The notes under the pieces: model-generated
What the model was told of the DNA's origin: nothing
The model's input: only the letters and a program-made list of their open reading frames with translations
The model's database searches: none
Source of the DNA: CAWJFP01 sp963842155
Lineage (GTDB): Bacteria > Pseudomonadota > Alphaproteobacteria > JACZXZ01
Length of the DNA: 64,000 bases
Assembly (NCBI GenBank): GCA_963842155.1
Contig: CAWJFP010000038.1
Location: 124,001 to 188,000, forward strand
Direction of reading: 5' to 3'
Shown: positions 56,190-64,000 of the stretch, in pieces
How the letters are laid out: every line of letters begins with the position of its first letter
How positions within the stretch are numbered: the stretch's first letter is position 1
Position numbers and translations under genes: made by a program

Positions 56190-56518
56190 AGGGGCTGTGC
56201 TCAAAATGACGCGGCCGGCAAAAACGGCGTGACGAGGTGGAATTGCGCGCGCGGCGCGAGGCAAGCCCTAGCCTTCGCTCAGGTCTCCTGTCAATGCCGG
56301 CCGCACCTTTCGCCGCCGTCCGTTCGCTCGTGTTTTTCTTACGCCTCGAGCGCCGGCGGGCGCGTGCGCGCCCTTGGCTGCCGCGCTCAACGCGCGCGGT
56401 TGTCTCCGACGACGCCATTCCTGAAGGCAGCGACCGCCTTTCAGCCGATCGCCTGGTGCGCTCGCTCGCGATTTGTCCTCTATGCTAAGCTCGTCTCCTC
56501 ACTCCAAGCGACGGTGCC
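56190..56518. other. Divergent intergenic region upstream of manC
   Basis: A 329-base gap between the divergent dehydrogenase and manC genes. It holds one copy of a 76-base dispersed repeat (56343-56418) and no convincing gene; weak coding-like frames here come from the repeat. Both promoters must lie here. Confidence 0.5.
56343..56418 (+). repeat. Dispersed intergenic repeat, copy 1
   Basis: GCCTCGAGCGCCGGCGGGCG ... GCCCTTGGCTGCCGCGCTCAA ... TTGTCTCCGACGACGCCAT is closely matched by 59216-59290. The shared core is CCCTTGGCTGCCGCGCTCAA-GCGCG-TTGTCTCC-GACGCCAT. Both copies lie upstream of a rightward gene (manC, hpnC), on the same strand, at about 100 and 82 bases from the start. Confidence 0.75.
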
Positions 56519-58054
56519 ATGCGCGAGACGATCCATCCTGTCATTCTCTCGGGCGGCTCCGGCACGCGGCTTTGGCCGCTGTCGCGCCGCTCCTATCCGA
56601 AGCATCTACTGCCGCTGGTCTCCACGCGAAGCCTGCTGCAGGACACGCTGCTGCGCGTGGCGGATGGAACGCGCTTCGCCCCGCCGCTGCTCGTTTGCAA
56701 CGAGGATTACCGCTTCGTCATCGGCGAGCAGGCGCGCGAGGTCGGTATCGCCTTGCAGGGGATTCTGCTGGAGCCGATGGGGCGCAACACGGCACCGGCC
56801 GTGACGGTCGCAGCTTTGATGGTGGCCGCCGAAAACCCCGAGGCGCTGATGCTCGTCCTGCCCTCGGACCATGTCATCGAGAACGAGCCGGCCTTCCTCG
56901 CCGCGATCGACCGCGCCGCGCGGGCCGCCGCCAAGGGCGCCATCGTCGCCTTCGGCATCGCGCCGGACGCGCCCGAGACGGGTTACGGCTATATCCGCAT
57001 GGGGGACGCGCTCGAGGGAACGCGAGGCGCGTTCGCGGTGCGGCGCTTCGTCGAGAAGCCGGCCCGCGCGACCGCCGAGCGCTTCCTCGCCGAGGGCGGC
57101 CATGTCTGGAACAGCGGCATGTTCCTCTTCCGCGTCGACGGCTTTCTCGCGGAAGTCGAGCGGCTCGCGCCCGAGGTGCTGGCGGCGTGTCGCGACGCCC
57201 TCGCCGGCGCTGTGCGCGACCTCCATTTCCTGCGGCTCGACCGCGAGGCCTTCGCCCGCTCGCCCTCGATCTCGATCGACTACGCGGTGATGGAGCGCAC
57301 GGCGCGCGCCGCCGTCGTGCCGGCCGATATGGGCTGGAGCGACGTCGGCTCCTGGGCGGCGCTATGGGCGCAGGGCGGCAAGGACGAGAGCGGCAACGTG
57401 CTGAAGGGCGACGTGGTGACGCGCGGCGTGCGCAACAGCTACATACGCGCCGACGGCAAGCTGGTGGCCGCGGTCGGCGTCGAGGATATCGTGCTGGTGG
57501 CTACCGGCGACGCGATCCTGCTTTGCCGCAAGGACCGCGTCGAGGAGGTTAAGCAGATCGTCGAGGGGCTGGAGCGCAAGGGGCGGAGCGAGGCCGTGCT
57601 GCATCCAAGGGTGCACCGCCCTTGGGGCAGCTATGAGGGCATCGACGCGGGCGAGCGCTTCCAGGTCAAGCGCATCACCGTCAAGCCGGGCGCCAAGCTC
57701 TCGCTGCAGAAGCATGCCAAGCGCGCCGAGCATTGGGTGGTGGTGCGCGGCAGCGCGCGGGTCACCATCGACGAGCGCGAATTCACGCTCGAGGCGAACC
57801 AGTCGACCTATATCCCGCTCGGCTCCGTCCATCGGCTGGCGAACGCCGGGCCGGGCCCCCTCGATCTCATCGAGGTGCAGACCGGCTCCTATCTCGGCGA
57901 GGACGATATCGTGCGGCTACAGGATGATTACGGGAGGTCGGCGGCGGCGCGCCGAGGGCGGAAGCCCGCGGCGGCCAAGAAGCCGAAGCCGGCGGCAACA
58001 AAGAAGCGGAAGCCGGCGACGACAAAGAAAAGGCGGCGTCAGGGAAAGGCGTAG
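56519..58054 (+). CDS. manC: Mannose-1-phosphate guanylyltransferase / mannose-6-phosphate isomerase
   Basis: A 511-residue two-domain enzyme that makes GDP-mannose. The transferase half has PVILSGGSGTRLWPLSRRSYPKHLLPL, LEPMGRNTAPA, FVEKPARATAERFL and NSGMFLFR. The C-terminal cupin (isomerase) has RPWGSYEGIDAGERFQVKRITVKPGAKLSLQ, HRAEHWVVV-like KRAEHWVVVRGSA and YIPLGSVHRLAN. After the normal end (EDDIVRLQDDYGR) comes an extra 34-residue Lys/Ala/Pro tail with KPAAAKKPKPAATKK. It starts the GDP-fucose line that ends in fcl. Confidence 0.95.
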   Translation: MRETIHPVILSGGSGTRLWPLSRRSYPKHLLPLVSTRSLLQDTLLRVADGTRFAPPLLVCNEDYRFVIGEQAREVGIALQGILLEPMGRNTAPAVTVAALMVAAENPEALMLVLPSDHVIENEPAFLAAIDRAARAAAKGAIVAFGIAPDAPETGYGYIRMGDALEGTRGAFAVRRFVEKPARATAERFLAEGGHVWNSGMFLFRVDGFLAEVERLAPEVLAACRDALAGAVRDLHFLRLDREAFARSPSISIDYAVMERTARAAVVPADMGWSDVGSWAALWAQGGKDESGNVLKGDVVTRGVRNSYIRADGKLVAAVGVEDIVLVATGDAILLCRKDRVEEVKQIVEGLERKGRSEAVLHPRVHRPWGSYEGIDAGERFQVKRITVKPGAKLSLQKHAKRAEHWVVVRGSARVTIDEREFTLEANQSTYIPLGSVHRLANAGPGPLDLIEVQTGSYLGEDDIVRLQDDYGRSAAARRGRKPAAAKKPKPAATKKRKPATTKKRRRQGKA

Positions 58055-58058
58055 GACC

Positions 58059-59063
58059 CTATCCCTCGGTCATCTCCCGTTTATCCGCCATCGCCGCATA
58101 GGCCTTGTACCATTCGACGAATTTCGGCACGCCCACATCGATCGGCGTGGTCGGGCGAAAGCCGAGATCTCGCGTCGTCGCCGCGATGTCGGCGTAGGTC
58201 TCGGGCACGTCGCCGGGCTGCAGCGGCGCCAACTCGACGATCGCCGGACGCCCGCATTCCTGCTCGAGCAAGCCGACGAGCCGGCGCAGCTCCTCGGCGC
58301 GGTGGTTGCCGATATTGTAGAGCCGGTGTGGTGCTCCCCCGTCGGCGGCCGGCGGACGATCGAGCGCCGCCACCACGCCCGCCACCACGTCGTCGATGAA
58401 GGTGAAGTCGCGCCGCATGTCGCCCTGATTGAAAAGCTGGATCGGCCGGCCCTCGAGGATGGCCTTGGTGAAGATGAACATCGCCATATCCGGCCGGCCC
58501 CACGGCCCGTAAACGGTGAAGAAGCGCAGCCCCGTCGCCGGAAGGCCGAAGAGATGGCTGTAGACATGGCTGATCAGCTCGTCGGCGCGCTTGGTCGCCG
58601 CGTAGAGCGAGATCGGCTGATCGACGCGGTCCTCGATGGCGAAAGGCAGCTTGCTGTTGCCGCCATAGACCGAGGAGGAGCTGGCATAGACAAGATGGCG
58701 GAAGCCCGGGAGCCGCCGGGCGAGCTCGAGAACGGCATGATGCCCGGCTATGTTGCTGTGGATATAGGCCTCGGGATGCTCGATCGAGTAGCGCACCCCG
58801 GCCTGCGCGGCGAGATGGACGATGCGCGCGATGCCGGGATGCCTCTCCACGGCCGCCGCGAGCGCGGGCGCGTCGGCGATGTCGAGACGGGCGAAGGCGA
58901 AGCCGGCCTTCGTCTCGAGCCGGGCGAGCCGCGCCTCCTTGAGACGCACGTCGTAATAGTCGTTCAGATTGTCGACGCCGAGCACGCGCTCGCCGCGCGC
59001 CAGCAGCGCCTCGGCGACGTGGAACCCGATGAAGCCGGCGGCGCCGGTGACGAGGACCGTCAT
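58059..59063 (-). CDS. UDP-glucuronate 4-epimerase-like NAD-dependent epimerase
   Basis: A 334-residue extended SDR: VLVTGAAGFIGFHVAEALLARGERVLGVDNLNDYYDVRLKEARL is the exact N-terminus of UDP-glucuronate epimerases. YASSSSVYGGNSKLPFAIEDRVDQPISLYAATKRADELISH carries the Ser and Tyr-X3-Lys residues; RFFTVYGPWGRPDMAMF follows. It interconverts UDP-glucuronate and UDP-galacturonate. It is convergent with manC, four bases apart, and divergent from hpnC. Confidence 0.93.
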   Translation of the reverse strand: MTVLVTGAAGFIGFHVAEALLARGERVLGVDNLNDYYDVRLKEARLARLETKAGFAFARLDIADAPALAAAVERHPGIARIVHLAAQAGVRYSIEHPEAYIHSNIAGHHAVLELARRLPGFRHLVYASSSSVYGGNSKLPFAIEDRVDQPISLYAATKRADELISHVYSHLFGLPATGLRFFTVYGPWGRPDMAMFIFTKAILEGRPIQLFNQGDMRRDFTFIDDVVAGVVAALDRPPAADGGAPHRLYNIGNHRAEELRRLVGLLEQECGRPAIVELAPLQPGDVPETYADIAATTRDLGFRPTTPIDVGVPKFVEWYKAYAAMADKREMTEG

Positions 59064-59175
59064 AGGATCACGACGGGCATGGGATCAGGACCGGCATGCT
59101 CTGCCTTGCGAAAAGGACCGCCCTGTATAGCGGACGGCCTCGCGGGGTGTCCACGGCCGCTCGGGGCAGTCTTTC

Positions 59176-59203
59176 AGGGCGATCGCATGAATGCGATCGC
59201 CCT
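59176..59203. repeat. Perfect 13-base-arm inverted repeat
   Basis: AGGGCGATCGCAT and its exact reverse complement ATGCGATCGCCCT are separated only by GA. No run of T follows on either side, so a Rho-independent terminator is not supported; a regulator site or mobile repeat end is more likely. The hpnC start (GCGATGAATGCGAT) resembles the centre of this palindrome. Confidence 0.8.
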
Positions 59204-59215
59204 TAGTCTTCTTCA

Positions 59216-59290
59216 GCCTCAAGCGCCGCGGGCACGTCCGTGCCCTTGGCTGCCGCGCTCAATGCGCGGGTTTGTCTCCGGTGACGCCAT
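59216..59290 (+). repeat. Dispersed intergenic repeat, copy 2
   Basis: Partner of 56343-56418 with the same strand and similar distance to the downstream gene. The copies differ at scattered positions, so they are not recent. The palindrome at 59176-59203 is directly upstream of this copy but was not found beside copy 1. Confidence 0.75.
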
Positions 59291-59371
59291 CGATAGAGGC
59301 CAGGACTGCCCTTCATCCGGTCGCTCCGGGCAGTCTTCCGCCGCTTGCGCGCGGATGATAAAGAGATTGCG

Positions 59372-60285
59372 ATGAATGCGATTCCGCAGCCGAGCGAGAC
59401 GGAGATCGCCGCGCCGGGCGCACCGGCACCGGCGGCCGAGACGCCCTCGGGCAAGGGCGCCTCGGACGAGAATTTCCCCGTCGGCTCCTGGCTCATCGCG
59501 CCGGCGCTTCGCCCGCATGTGGCGCTTTTCTATGGCTTCGCGCGCGCGATCGACGATATCGCCGACAATCCGGCCCTCGCGCCCGAGGAGAAGATCCGCA
59601 GGCTCGACGGCTTCGAAGCCGCGATCACCGGGCGCGAGCGCGAGGACCCCGCCTATGTCAAGGCGCACCGGCTGCGCGCGAGCCTGATCGAGACCGGCGT
59701 GACGGCGCAGCATTGCGTCGATCTCATCGCCGCCTTCAAGCGCGACGCGACTCGGCTGCGCTATCGGAGCTGGGACGAGCTGATCGAGGATTATTGCATG
59801 CTCTCGGCGGCCCCGGTGGGACGCTACCTGCTCGACCTTCATGGCGAAGCCAAGAACGATTACCCCCCTTCGGACGCGCTTTGCAACGCGCTTCAGGTGA
59901 TCAACCACTTGCAGGATTGCCAGGCGGATTACCGCCGGCTGAACCAGTCTATTTGCCGCTCGACTGGCTGGAGGCGGCGGGCGTCGGCGTCGAGGCGCTC
60001 GAGGCGGGTAAGGCGGACAAGCCCCTCCGCTTGGTGCTCGATCGCTGTCTGGACGGGGTGGAAATGCTGATTTCGGAAGCGCGCTCCTTGCCGGGACGCC
60101 TGCGCAGCCGGCGGCTGGCTTGCGAATCAGGCGCCATCCTGGCCTTGGCCGAGGCCTTATGTCGCAGCCTGCGGCGACGCGACCCGCTGGCGGAGAGGGT
60201 AGAGCTGGCAAGGCCGGCCTTCTTTCTGACCGCGGCGCGCGGCGCCTTCGGCGGCTTTTTTCCCCGACCCGCCAGGCTTACCTGA
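59372..60285 (+). CDS. hpnC: Hydroxysqualene synthase HpnC (frame broken by one base)
   Basis: The frame changes near 59,957: inserting one G gives LNQVYLPLDWLEAAGV across the join and a 304-residue protein. Blocks are FPVGSWLIAPALRPHVALFYGFARAIDDIADNP (first aspartate-rich motif), YCMLSAAPVGRYLLDLHGE and INHLQDCQADYRRL (second motif). HpnC turns presqualene diphosphate into hydroxysqualene in the HpnCDE route to squalene for hopanoids. The single missing base is likely a sequence error; it is the only deletion-type break noted in an intact-looking gene. Confidence 0.92.
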
Positions 60286-60333
60286 CGATTACCCACGCGG
60301 CCGGCGAAATAACTTGGCTTGGCCTCGGGCATC

Positions 60334-61551
60334 ATGTATCCAGCGTCGTTTATGTCCGGATCGCTCGCACCGCTGGCCCTTGCCGCCCTGGCCGCCTGGC
60401 TCGTGCTGTTGTTCCAGCGCGGCGGCTTCTGGCGCGCCGACCAGCGCCTGCCGGCCAAGCCGGCCCTCATCCAGCAATGGCCCGACGTCGTCGCCGTCAT
60501 ACCGGCTCGGAACGAGGCGGGCTTCATCGGCCGTGCCGTGACCTCGCTTTTGACGCAGGATTACCCGGCCAGCCTCAGGATCGTCGTGGTTGACGACCGC
60601 AGCGAGGACGGCACGGCGGACGTCGCGCGCGCGGCGGCGGCGGCGCTCGGCGCCCAAGGGCGGCTCGCCATCGTCTCCGGCTCCTCGCTGCCGCCCGACT
60701 GGGCGGGGAAAATGTGGGCCCTCGAGCAAGGCATTTCCCAGGCCAAGCTTCTCTCCGAGGCGCCGTATTTTCTCCTGACGGATGCCGACATCGAGCATGA
60801 GCCGCGCAATCTGCGCCAGCTCGTGGCGCTCGCCGTGAGCGAGCGACTCGATCTGGTGTCGCTCATGGTGCGGCTCCATTGTCGGACGGCATGGGAGCGC
60901 CTGCTTATCCCCGCCTTCGTGTTCTTCTTTCAAATGCTCTATCCCTTCCCGCTGGTCAACCAACCGCAAAGCCGCGTCGCCGCGGCGGCGGGCGGCTGCA
61001 TGCTGGTGCGACGCCGGGCCATCGAGCGGGCGGGAGGCATCGAGGCCATCCGCGGGGCCATCATCGACGATTGCGCGCTTGCCTTGCGCATCAAGTCGAC
61101 CGGGCAGGACGGCGGCCCCGGCGGCGCCATCTGGCTGGGCCTTGCCGAAGGCACCTGCAGCATCCGGCCCTATGGCGGTCTCGGCGCCATCTGGGCCATG
61201 GTGGCGCGCTCGGCCTATACGCAGCTCAGCCATTCGCCCGTGGCGCTGGTGCGGACATTGACCGTTCTCGCACTCACCTTCCTCGGCCCGCCGACGATCC
61301 TCGGCGTGGCGCTTGCCGGCGGCGAGCCGGTTGCGGCTGCGGTCGCGGCGCTCGCCTGGGGAATCATGGCCTATTGCTATAGGCCCACTTTGGAGCTCTA
61401 CGGCGAGGCGGCGATATTCGCGCTGTTTTTGCCGGCGTCGGCGGTGCTCTACATTGCCATGACCATTGATTCCGCGCGCCTCCATTGGCGCGGCCGCGGC
61501 GGGGCCTGGAAGGGCCGGACCTATCAAGCCAGTCAGAGGCGCTCGGCCTGA
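60334..61551 (+). CDS. hpnB: HpnB-like glycosyltransferase
   Basis: A membrane-bound family 2 glycosyltransferase of about 405 residues. It has an N-terminal membrane segment (LAPLALAALAAWLVLLF), VVAVIPARNEAGFIGRAVTSLLTQDYPASLRIVVVDDRSEDGT, FLLTDADIEHEP, the long hydrophobic block VFFFQMLYPFPLVNQ and IIDDCALALRIK, then C-terminal membrane spans. This matches HpnB of hopanoid loci; its substrate is not established. Starts at 60334 or 60352 are both possible. Confidence 0.9.
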   Translation: MYPASFMSGSLAPLALAALAAWLVLLFQRGGFWRADQRLPAKPALIQQWPDVVAVIPARNEAGFIGRAVTSLLTQDYPASLRIVVVDDRSEDGTADVARAAAAALGAQGRLAIVSGSSLPPDWAGKMWALEQGISQAKLLSEAPYFLLTDADIEHEPRNLRQLVALAVSERLDLVSLMVRLHCRTAWERLLIPAFVFFFQMLYPFPLVNQPQSRVAAAAGGCMLVRRRAIERAGGIEAIRGAIIDDCALALRIKSTGQDGGPGGAIWLGLAEGTCSIRPYGGLGAIWAMVARSAYTQLSHSPVALVRTLTVLALTFLGPPTILGVALAGGEPVAAAVAALAWGIMAYCYRPTLELYGEAAIFALFLPASAVLYIAMTIDSARLHWRGRGGAWKGRTYQASQRRSA

Positions 61552-61559
61552 GGGTCGGC

Positions 61560-62438
61560 ATGAACCCCGAGGTTCCGCTCCCCATTTTCACCGACGAGAG
61601 CGCCCGTGCCCATGTCCAGGCGGTGACCGCGCGCTCGGGCACTTCCTTCTTCTGGGCGATGCGCATGCTGCCGCCGGCGCGGCGCGAGGCCATGTTCGCC
61701 ATCTACGCTTTCTGCCGCGAGGTCGACGACATCGCCGACGAGCCGGGCCCGCTCGCCGACAAACGCGAGGCGCTGGCGGAGTGGCGCAACGAGATCGACC
61801 GGCTTTACGCAGGCCGGCCGCAATGGTCCACCACGCGGGCGCTGCTAGGGCCGGTGCGGGCGTTCGATCTCCTGCGCGAGGACTTTCTTGCCGTCATCGA
61901 CGGCATGGAAATGGACGCGGCCGAGGATCTGCGTGCGCCGAGCCTCGCCGAGCTCGAGCTCTACTGCGAACGGGTCGCGGGCGCGGTCGGGCAGCTCTCG
62001 GTGCGCGCCTTCGGCGATCGCGGCGAGCAAGCGCGGCGGCTCGGCCTCGTCGAGGGGCGGGCGCTCCAGCTCACCAATATCCTGCGCGATCTGGCCGAGG
62101 ACGCGGCGCGCGGCCGGCTTTATCTGCCCCGCGAGCTGCTGCGCAAGCACGGCATCGCCACGGCCGAGCCCGCGCGCGTGCTCGGCCACCCGGCGCTGCC
62201 CGCGGTGTGCGAGGAGCTCGCGGCGATGGCGCGGGCGAGTTTCGCCGAGGCCGAGGCGCTTCTCGCAGATCTCGATCGCGTGCAGATGCGTCCCGCGATC
62301 ATCATGATGGAAGTCTACCGCCGCACCCTCGAAGCGCTCGTCGAGCGCGGCTGGCGCGATCTCGACCGCGCCGTCGGGCCGTCGAAGATGAGCAAGCTGT
62401 GGATCGCCCTGCGCCATGGCGCGTTGAGAGCGGGCTAG
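61560..62438 (+). CDS. hpnD: Presqualene diphosphate synthase HpnD
   Basis: A 292-residue trans-isoprenyl synthase. SGTSFFWAMRMLPPARREAMFAIYAFCREVDDIADE holds the first aspartate-rich motif; YCERVAGAVGQLSVRAFG and LTNILRDLAEDAARGRLYLP hold the second. It joins two farnesyl diphosphates to presqualene diphosphate. ATG 61560 is preferred over an upstream in-frame start at 61485, which lies inside hpnB. Confidence 0.95.
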   Translation: MNPEVPLPIFTDESARAHVQAVTARSGTSFFWAMRMLPPARREAMFAIYAFCREVDDIADEPGPLADKREALAEWRNEIDRLYAGRPQWSTTRALLGPVRAFDLLREDFLAVIDGMEMDAAEDLRAPSLAELELYCERVAGAVGQLSVRAFGDRGEQARRLGLVEGRALQLTNILRDLAEDAARGRLYLPRELLRKHGIATAEPARVLGHPALPAVCEELAAMARASFAEAEALLADLDRVQMRPAIIMMEVYRRTLEALVERGWRDLDRAVGPSKMSKLWIALRHGALRAG

Positions 62439-62444
62439 AGGGGG

Positions 62445-62825
62445 ATGCGGCGCGTTCACATCGTCGGCGCCGGCCTCGCCGGGCTGGCCGCCGCCGTGCG
62501 CCTGTCGGCAGGGCCGGGCTCGTCGCTCGCCCTCTATGAAGCGGCGGGACAGGCGGGCGGCCGGTGCCGCTCCTTCCATGACGACGTCATCGGGCGCATG
62601 ATCGACAACGGCAATCACCTGCTGCTGGCGGGGAACCGCTCGGCGCGCGCCTATCTCGAGGAGATCGGCGCCGCGGACACCCTTTATGTCGCGCCGGAGC
62701 CCGCTTTCCCCTTTCTCGATCTGCGGAGCGGCGCGCATTGGACGGTGCGCCCCAACCCGGGCCTGCTGCCCTGGTGGATATTCTCGTCCGCCCGCCGCGT
62801 GCCCGATACGCGCCCGCTCGACTAT
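62445..62825 (+). CDS. hpnE: Hydroxysqualene dehydroxylase HpnE, N-terminal part (cut off)
   Basis: About 127 residues: RRVHIVGAGLAGLAAAVRLSAG is the FAD-binding motif and YEAAGQAGGRCRSFHDDVIGRMIDNGNHLLLAGN is the HpnE pattern; the match runs on to RRVPDTRPLDY. HpnE normally has over 400 residues. At about 62,825 the sequence switches to unrelated leftward coding DNA and the frame stops at 62831. hpnE starts six bases after hpnD, so the operon is hpnC-hpnB-hpnD-hpnE. The cut is probably an assembly misjoin. Confidence 0.9.
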
Positions 62826-63078
62826 CCATGACGAGCTCCTCGGTGTCCATTGCCCAGAAATAATCCGAGACATGCACCGGATTGAGCGGGTGTTCGACGA
62901 AACGCCTGGCAGGAACACGCTTGCCGCGGAAGATCCCGTTGAGGTCGCTCGCACCGGCGACGACGACCTCAATGTCGTTCTCCTCCAGGATCCGGCGCGC
63001 CTGGTCGATCAGCGGTCTCTGCTGTGCCACGAAGTCTTCTGCTGTTGCCGCCACGACGCTCACTCCTCGATTCGTCAC
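62825..63078 (-). CDS. Glutamine-synthetase-like protein, N-terminal fragment
   Basis: About 84 residues starting MTNRGVSVVAATAEDFVAQ (ATG 63078) and including VVVAGASDLNGIFRGKRVPARRFVEHPLN and WAMDTEELVMD. The DLNGIFRGKRV pattern is that of the N-terminal domain of GlnA-like/gamma-glutamylpolyamine synthetases. The frame loses sense at about 62,825, where it meets hpnE head-on. Only the first fifth of the gene is present. Confidence 0.6.
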
Positions 63079-63140
63079 ACGCCCAGGACCGATCGGTCGA
63101 GGTCCCGGCTCGTCCAGACTGGCCTAGGGAGCAGATGCAG

Positions 63141-64000
63141 TTATCGGACCAGCCGAGAAGGCCGGCGAGAAAGATGGTGCCACCTCGCGCGAACATCGAA
63201 GCCCAGCGACGTCGCACCTCCGCGCGGCACTCGCGGCGTCGAGAACTGAAGGATGAAGTGGTTGAAGCCGATGTCGACGAACACGCTCAGTTTGGAGGCG
63301 ACGGTTGCCGGCGAACCGATGAGGTGCCACCGGGTTCAAGGCACGATCCCCTCGGGCTTGGTCCGTGCCTGCATCCCGGCGAAGATCTGCTTCCATGCTT
63401 CGTAGCCGGGCGTGTTCTCCCAGTCCGTGACCTTAGGCGTGTAATGGTCGATCTGAGCTTGCATGTAGCGAGGCTTGCACTCGCAGGCCTCCTCGACCGC
63501 TTGATCGTCGGTTTCAGCGACGATGCAGTCGACGATGATCGGGCAGGTGACCTCGCCGACGCGGCGCCCGCTTGCGGCTTCCAGTTGCGGAGCGACGCGC
63601 TCTGCTTGTCGAGGTCGCCGATCGAGGTGCACAAGGGTCGCAGACCGAGCTCGCCCATGATCGAGGCGCTGTCGGGACTTCCGATGGCACCGTAGAAGTC
63701 CAGCCGTTCTCTCCTCGTCGCGGGCGCAACCTGATCTGCTTCGGGACGCGGAGATACCGGCCCTCGTACGAGAAGGGCTCCCCGGTGAGCGCCAGATCGA
63801 GGATCTCGTAGGTTTCCTTGAAGCGCGCACGAGCCTCGGACATGTCCAGGCCGAAGGCGTCGTACTCGTACTTGGCGGTGCCGCGCCCGAGCCCGAGGTG
63901 TATGTCGCTCTCCGTGAGCAGCGACGCCATCGCGATCTGGCCGGCGAGTCGCAGAGGGTCGTGCCGGGGGTGACGATGACACAGGTCCCGTAGCTGAACT
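63141..64000 (-). CDS. Luciferase-like (LLM) flavin monooxygenase, frameshifted and cut by window edge
   Basis: Pieces of one protein appear in turn in different leftward frames: HDPLRLAGQIAMASLLTESDIHLGLG-RGTAKYEYDAFGLDMSEARARF, then a middle piece (DFYGAIGSPDSASIMGELGL), then ETDDQAVEEACECKPRYMQAQIDHY, and the end WHLIGSPATVASKLSVFVDIGFNHFILQF with a stop at 63141. At least three frame changes occur in 860 bases. The family uses reduced flavin and oxygen to oxidise an organic substrate. It precedes the GlnA-like start by 62 bases. Composition is less GC-rich than the hopanoid genes. Either low-quality contig end or a decayed gene. Confidence 0.65.

Larger units (their letters stand above)
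59064..59371. other. Divergent intergenic region upstream of hpnC
   Basis: A 308-base gap between the epimerase and hpnC. It contains the 28-base palindrome at 59176-59203 and the second copy of the dispersed repeat at 59216-59290. No gene is supported. Confidence 0.5.

Noticed and set aside
56237..56488. A small basic protein upstream of manC
   Set aside because: Its apparent similarity to a frame before hpnC comes from the dispersed DNA repeat; neither has a ribosome site or a credible start.

Overview
The window is GC-rich chromosomal DNA, almost certainly from an alphaproteobacterium. The evidence is a Shemin-type 5-aminolevulinate synthase (hemA), the alphaproteobacterial chromosome-organising protein GapR next to a DUF1244 gene, a hopanoid squalene block (hpnC-hpnB-hpnD-hpnE), a KynA-type tryptophan dioxygenase and intergenic repeats of the CCTCA...TGAGG type. 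No rRNA, tRNA, CRISPR array or replication origin was recognised. The genus cannot be named from what is visible.

Layout. 0-5.7 kb: two universal stress proteins, an SDR, a PadR regulator, a family-2-like glycosyltransferase and hemA; an FNR/FixK-type box lies between hemA and the second stress protein. 5.7-12 kb: a complete peptide-type ABC importer operon headed by an unusual SDR. 12-14.2 kb: a membrane sensor adenylate cyclase. 14.8-19.9 kb: a restriction-modification island (RHH regulator, Eco57I-like N6 methylase, N4-type methylase, PLD nuclease) flanked by a 175-bp duplication of the 3' end of kynA. 19.7-28.6 kb: kynA, gapR, DUF1244, formylglutamate hydrolase, then hyi-glxR-gckA-pyk, a route from glyoxylate units to pyruvate, a core MetE-like protein and an FAH hydrolase. 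28.8-31.4 kb: a Pro/Ala-rich SPOR lipoprotein. 31.4-41.6 kb: gentisate dioxygenase, SDR, a SxtJ/DUF5989/carbamoyltransferase cassette with a divergent SGNH protein, an FAD hydroxylase, an acyl-CoA ligase and a second FAH hydrolase. 41.7-51 kb: a branched-chain/aromatic-type (Liv) ABC transporter whose binding-protein gene is separated from the other subunits by an AT-rich defence-like island (PD-(D/E)XK-DGQHR protein plus MT-A70 methylase). An IS5/IS427-type element interrupts the DGQHR gene. 51-59 kb: surface-sugar genes (fcl, gmhA, gmhB, a UDP-sugar dehydrogenase, manC, a UDP-glucuronate epimerase). 59-62.8 kb: hopanoid genes. 62.8-64 kb: sequence that does not belong to the preceding gene (glutamine-synthetase-like start and a frameshifted luciferase-like monooxygenase), joined abruptly inside hpnE.

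Two cautions. First, at least nine ordinary genes or gene parts carry single-base reading-frame errors, eight of them single-base gains, most of them in doubled or tripled bases. This looks like sequencing or assembly error rather than biology. Second, the junction at about 62,825 looks like a misjoin.

The most interesting biology is the pair of accessory islands. One is a DGQHR/nuclease plus adenine-methylase cassette of unknown mechanism, cut by an IS element whose precise removal restores the frame. The other is a four-gene R-M island sitting at a duplicated kynA end.
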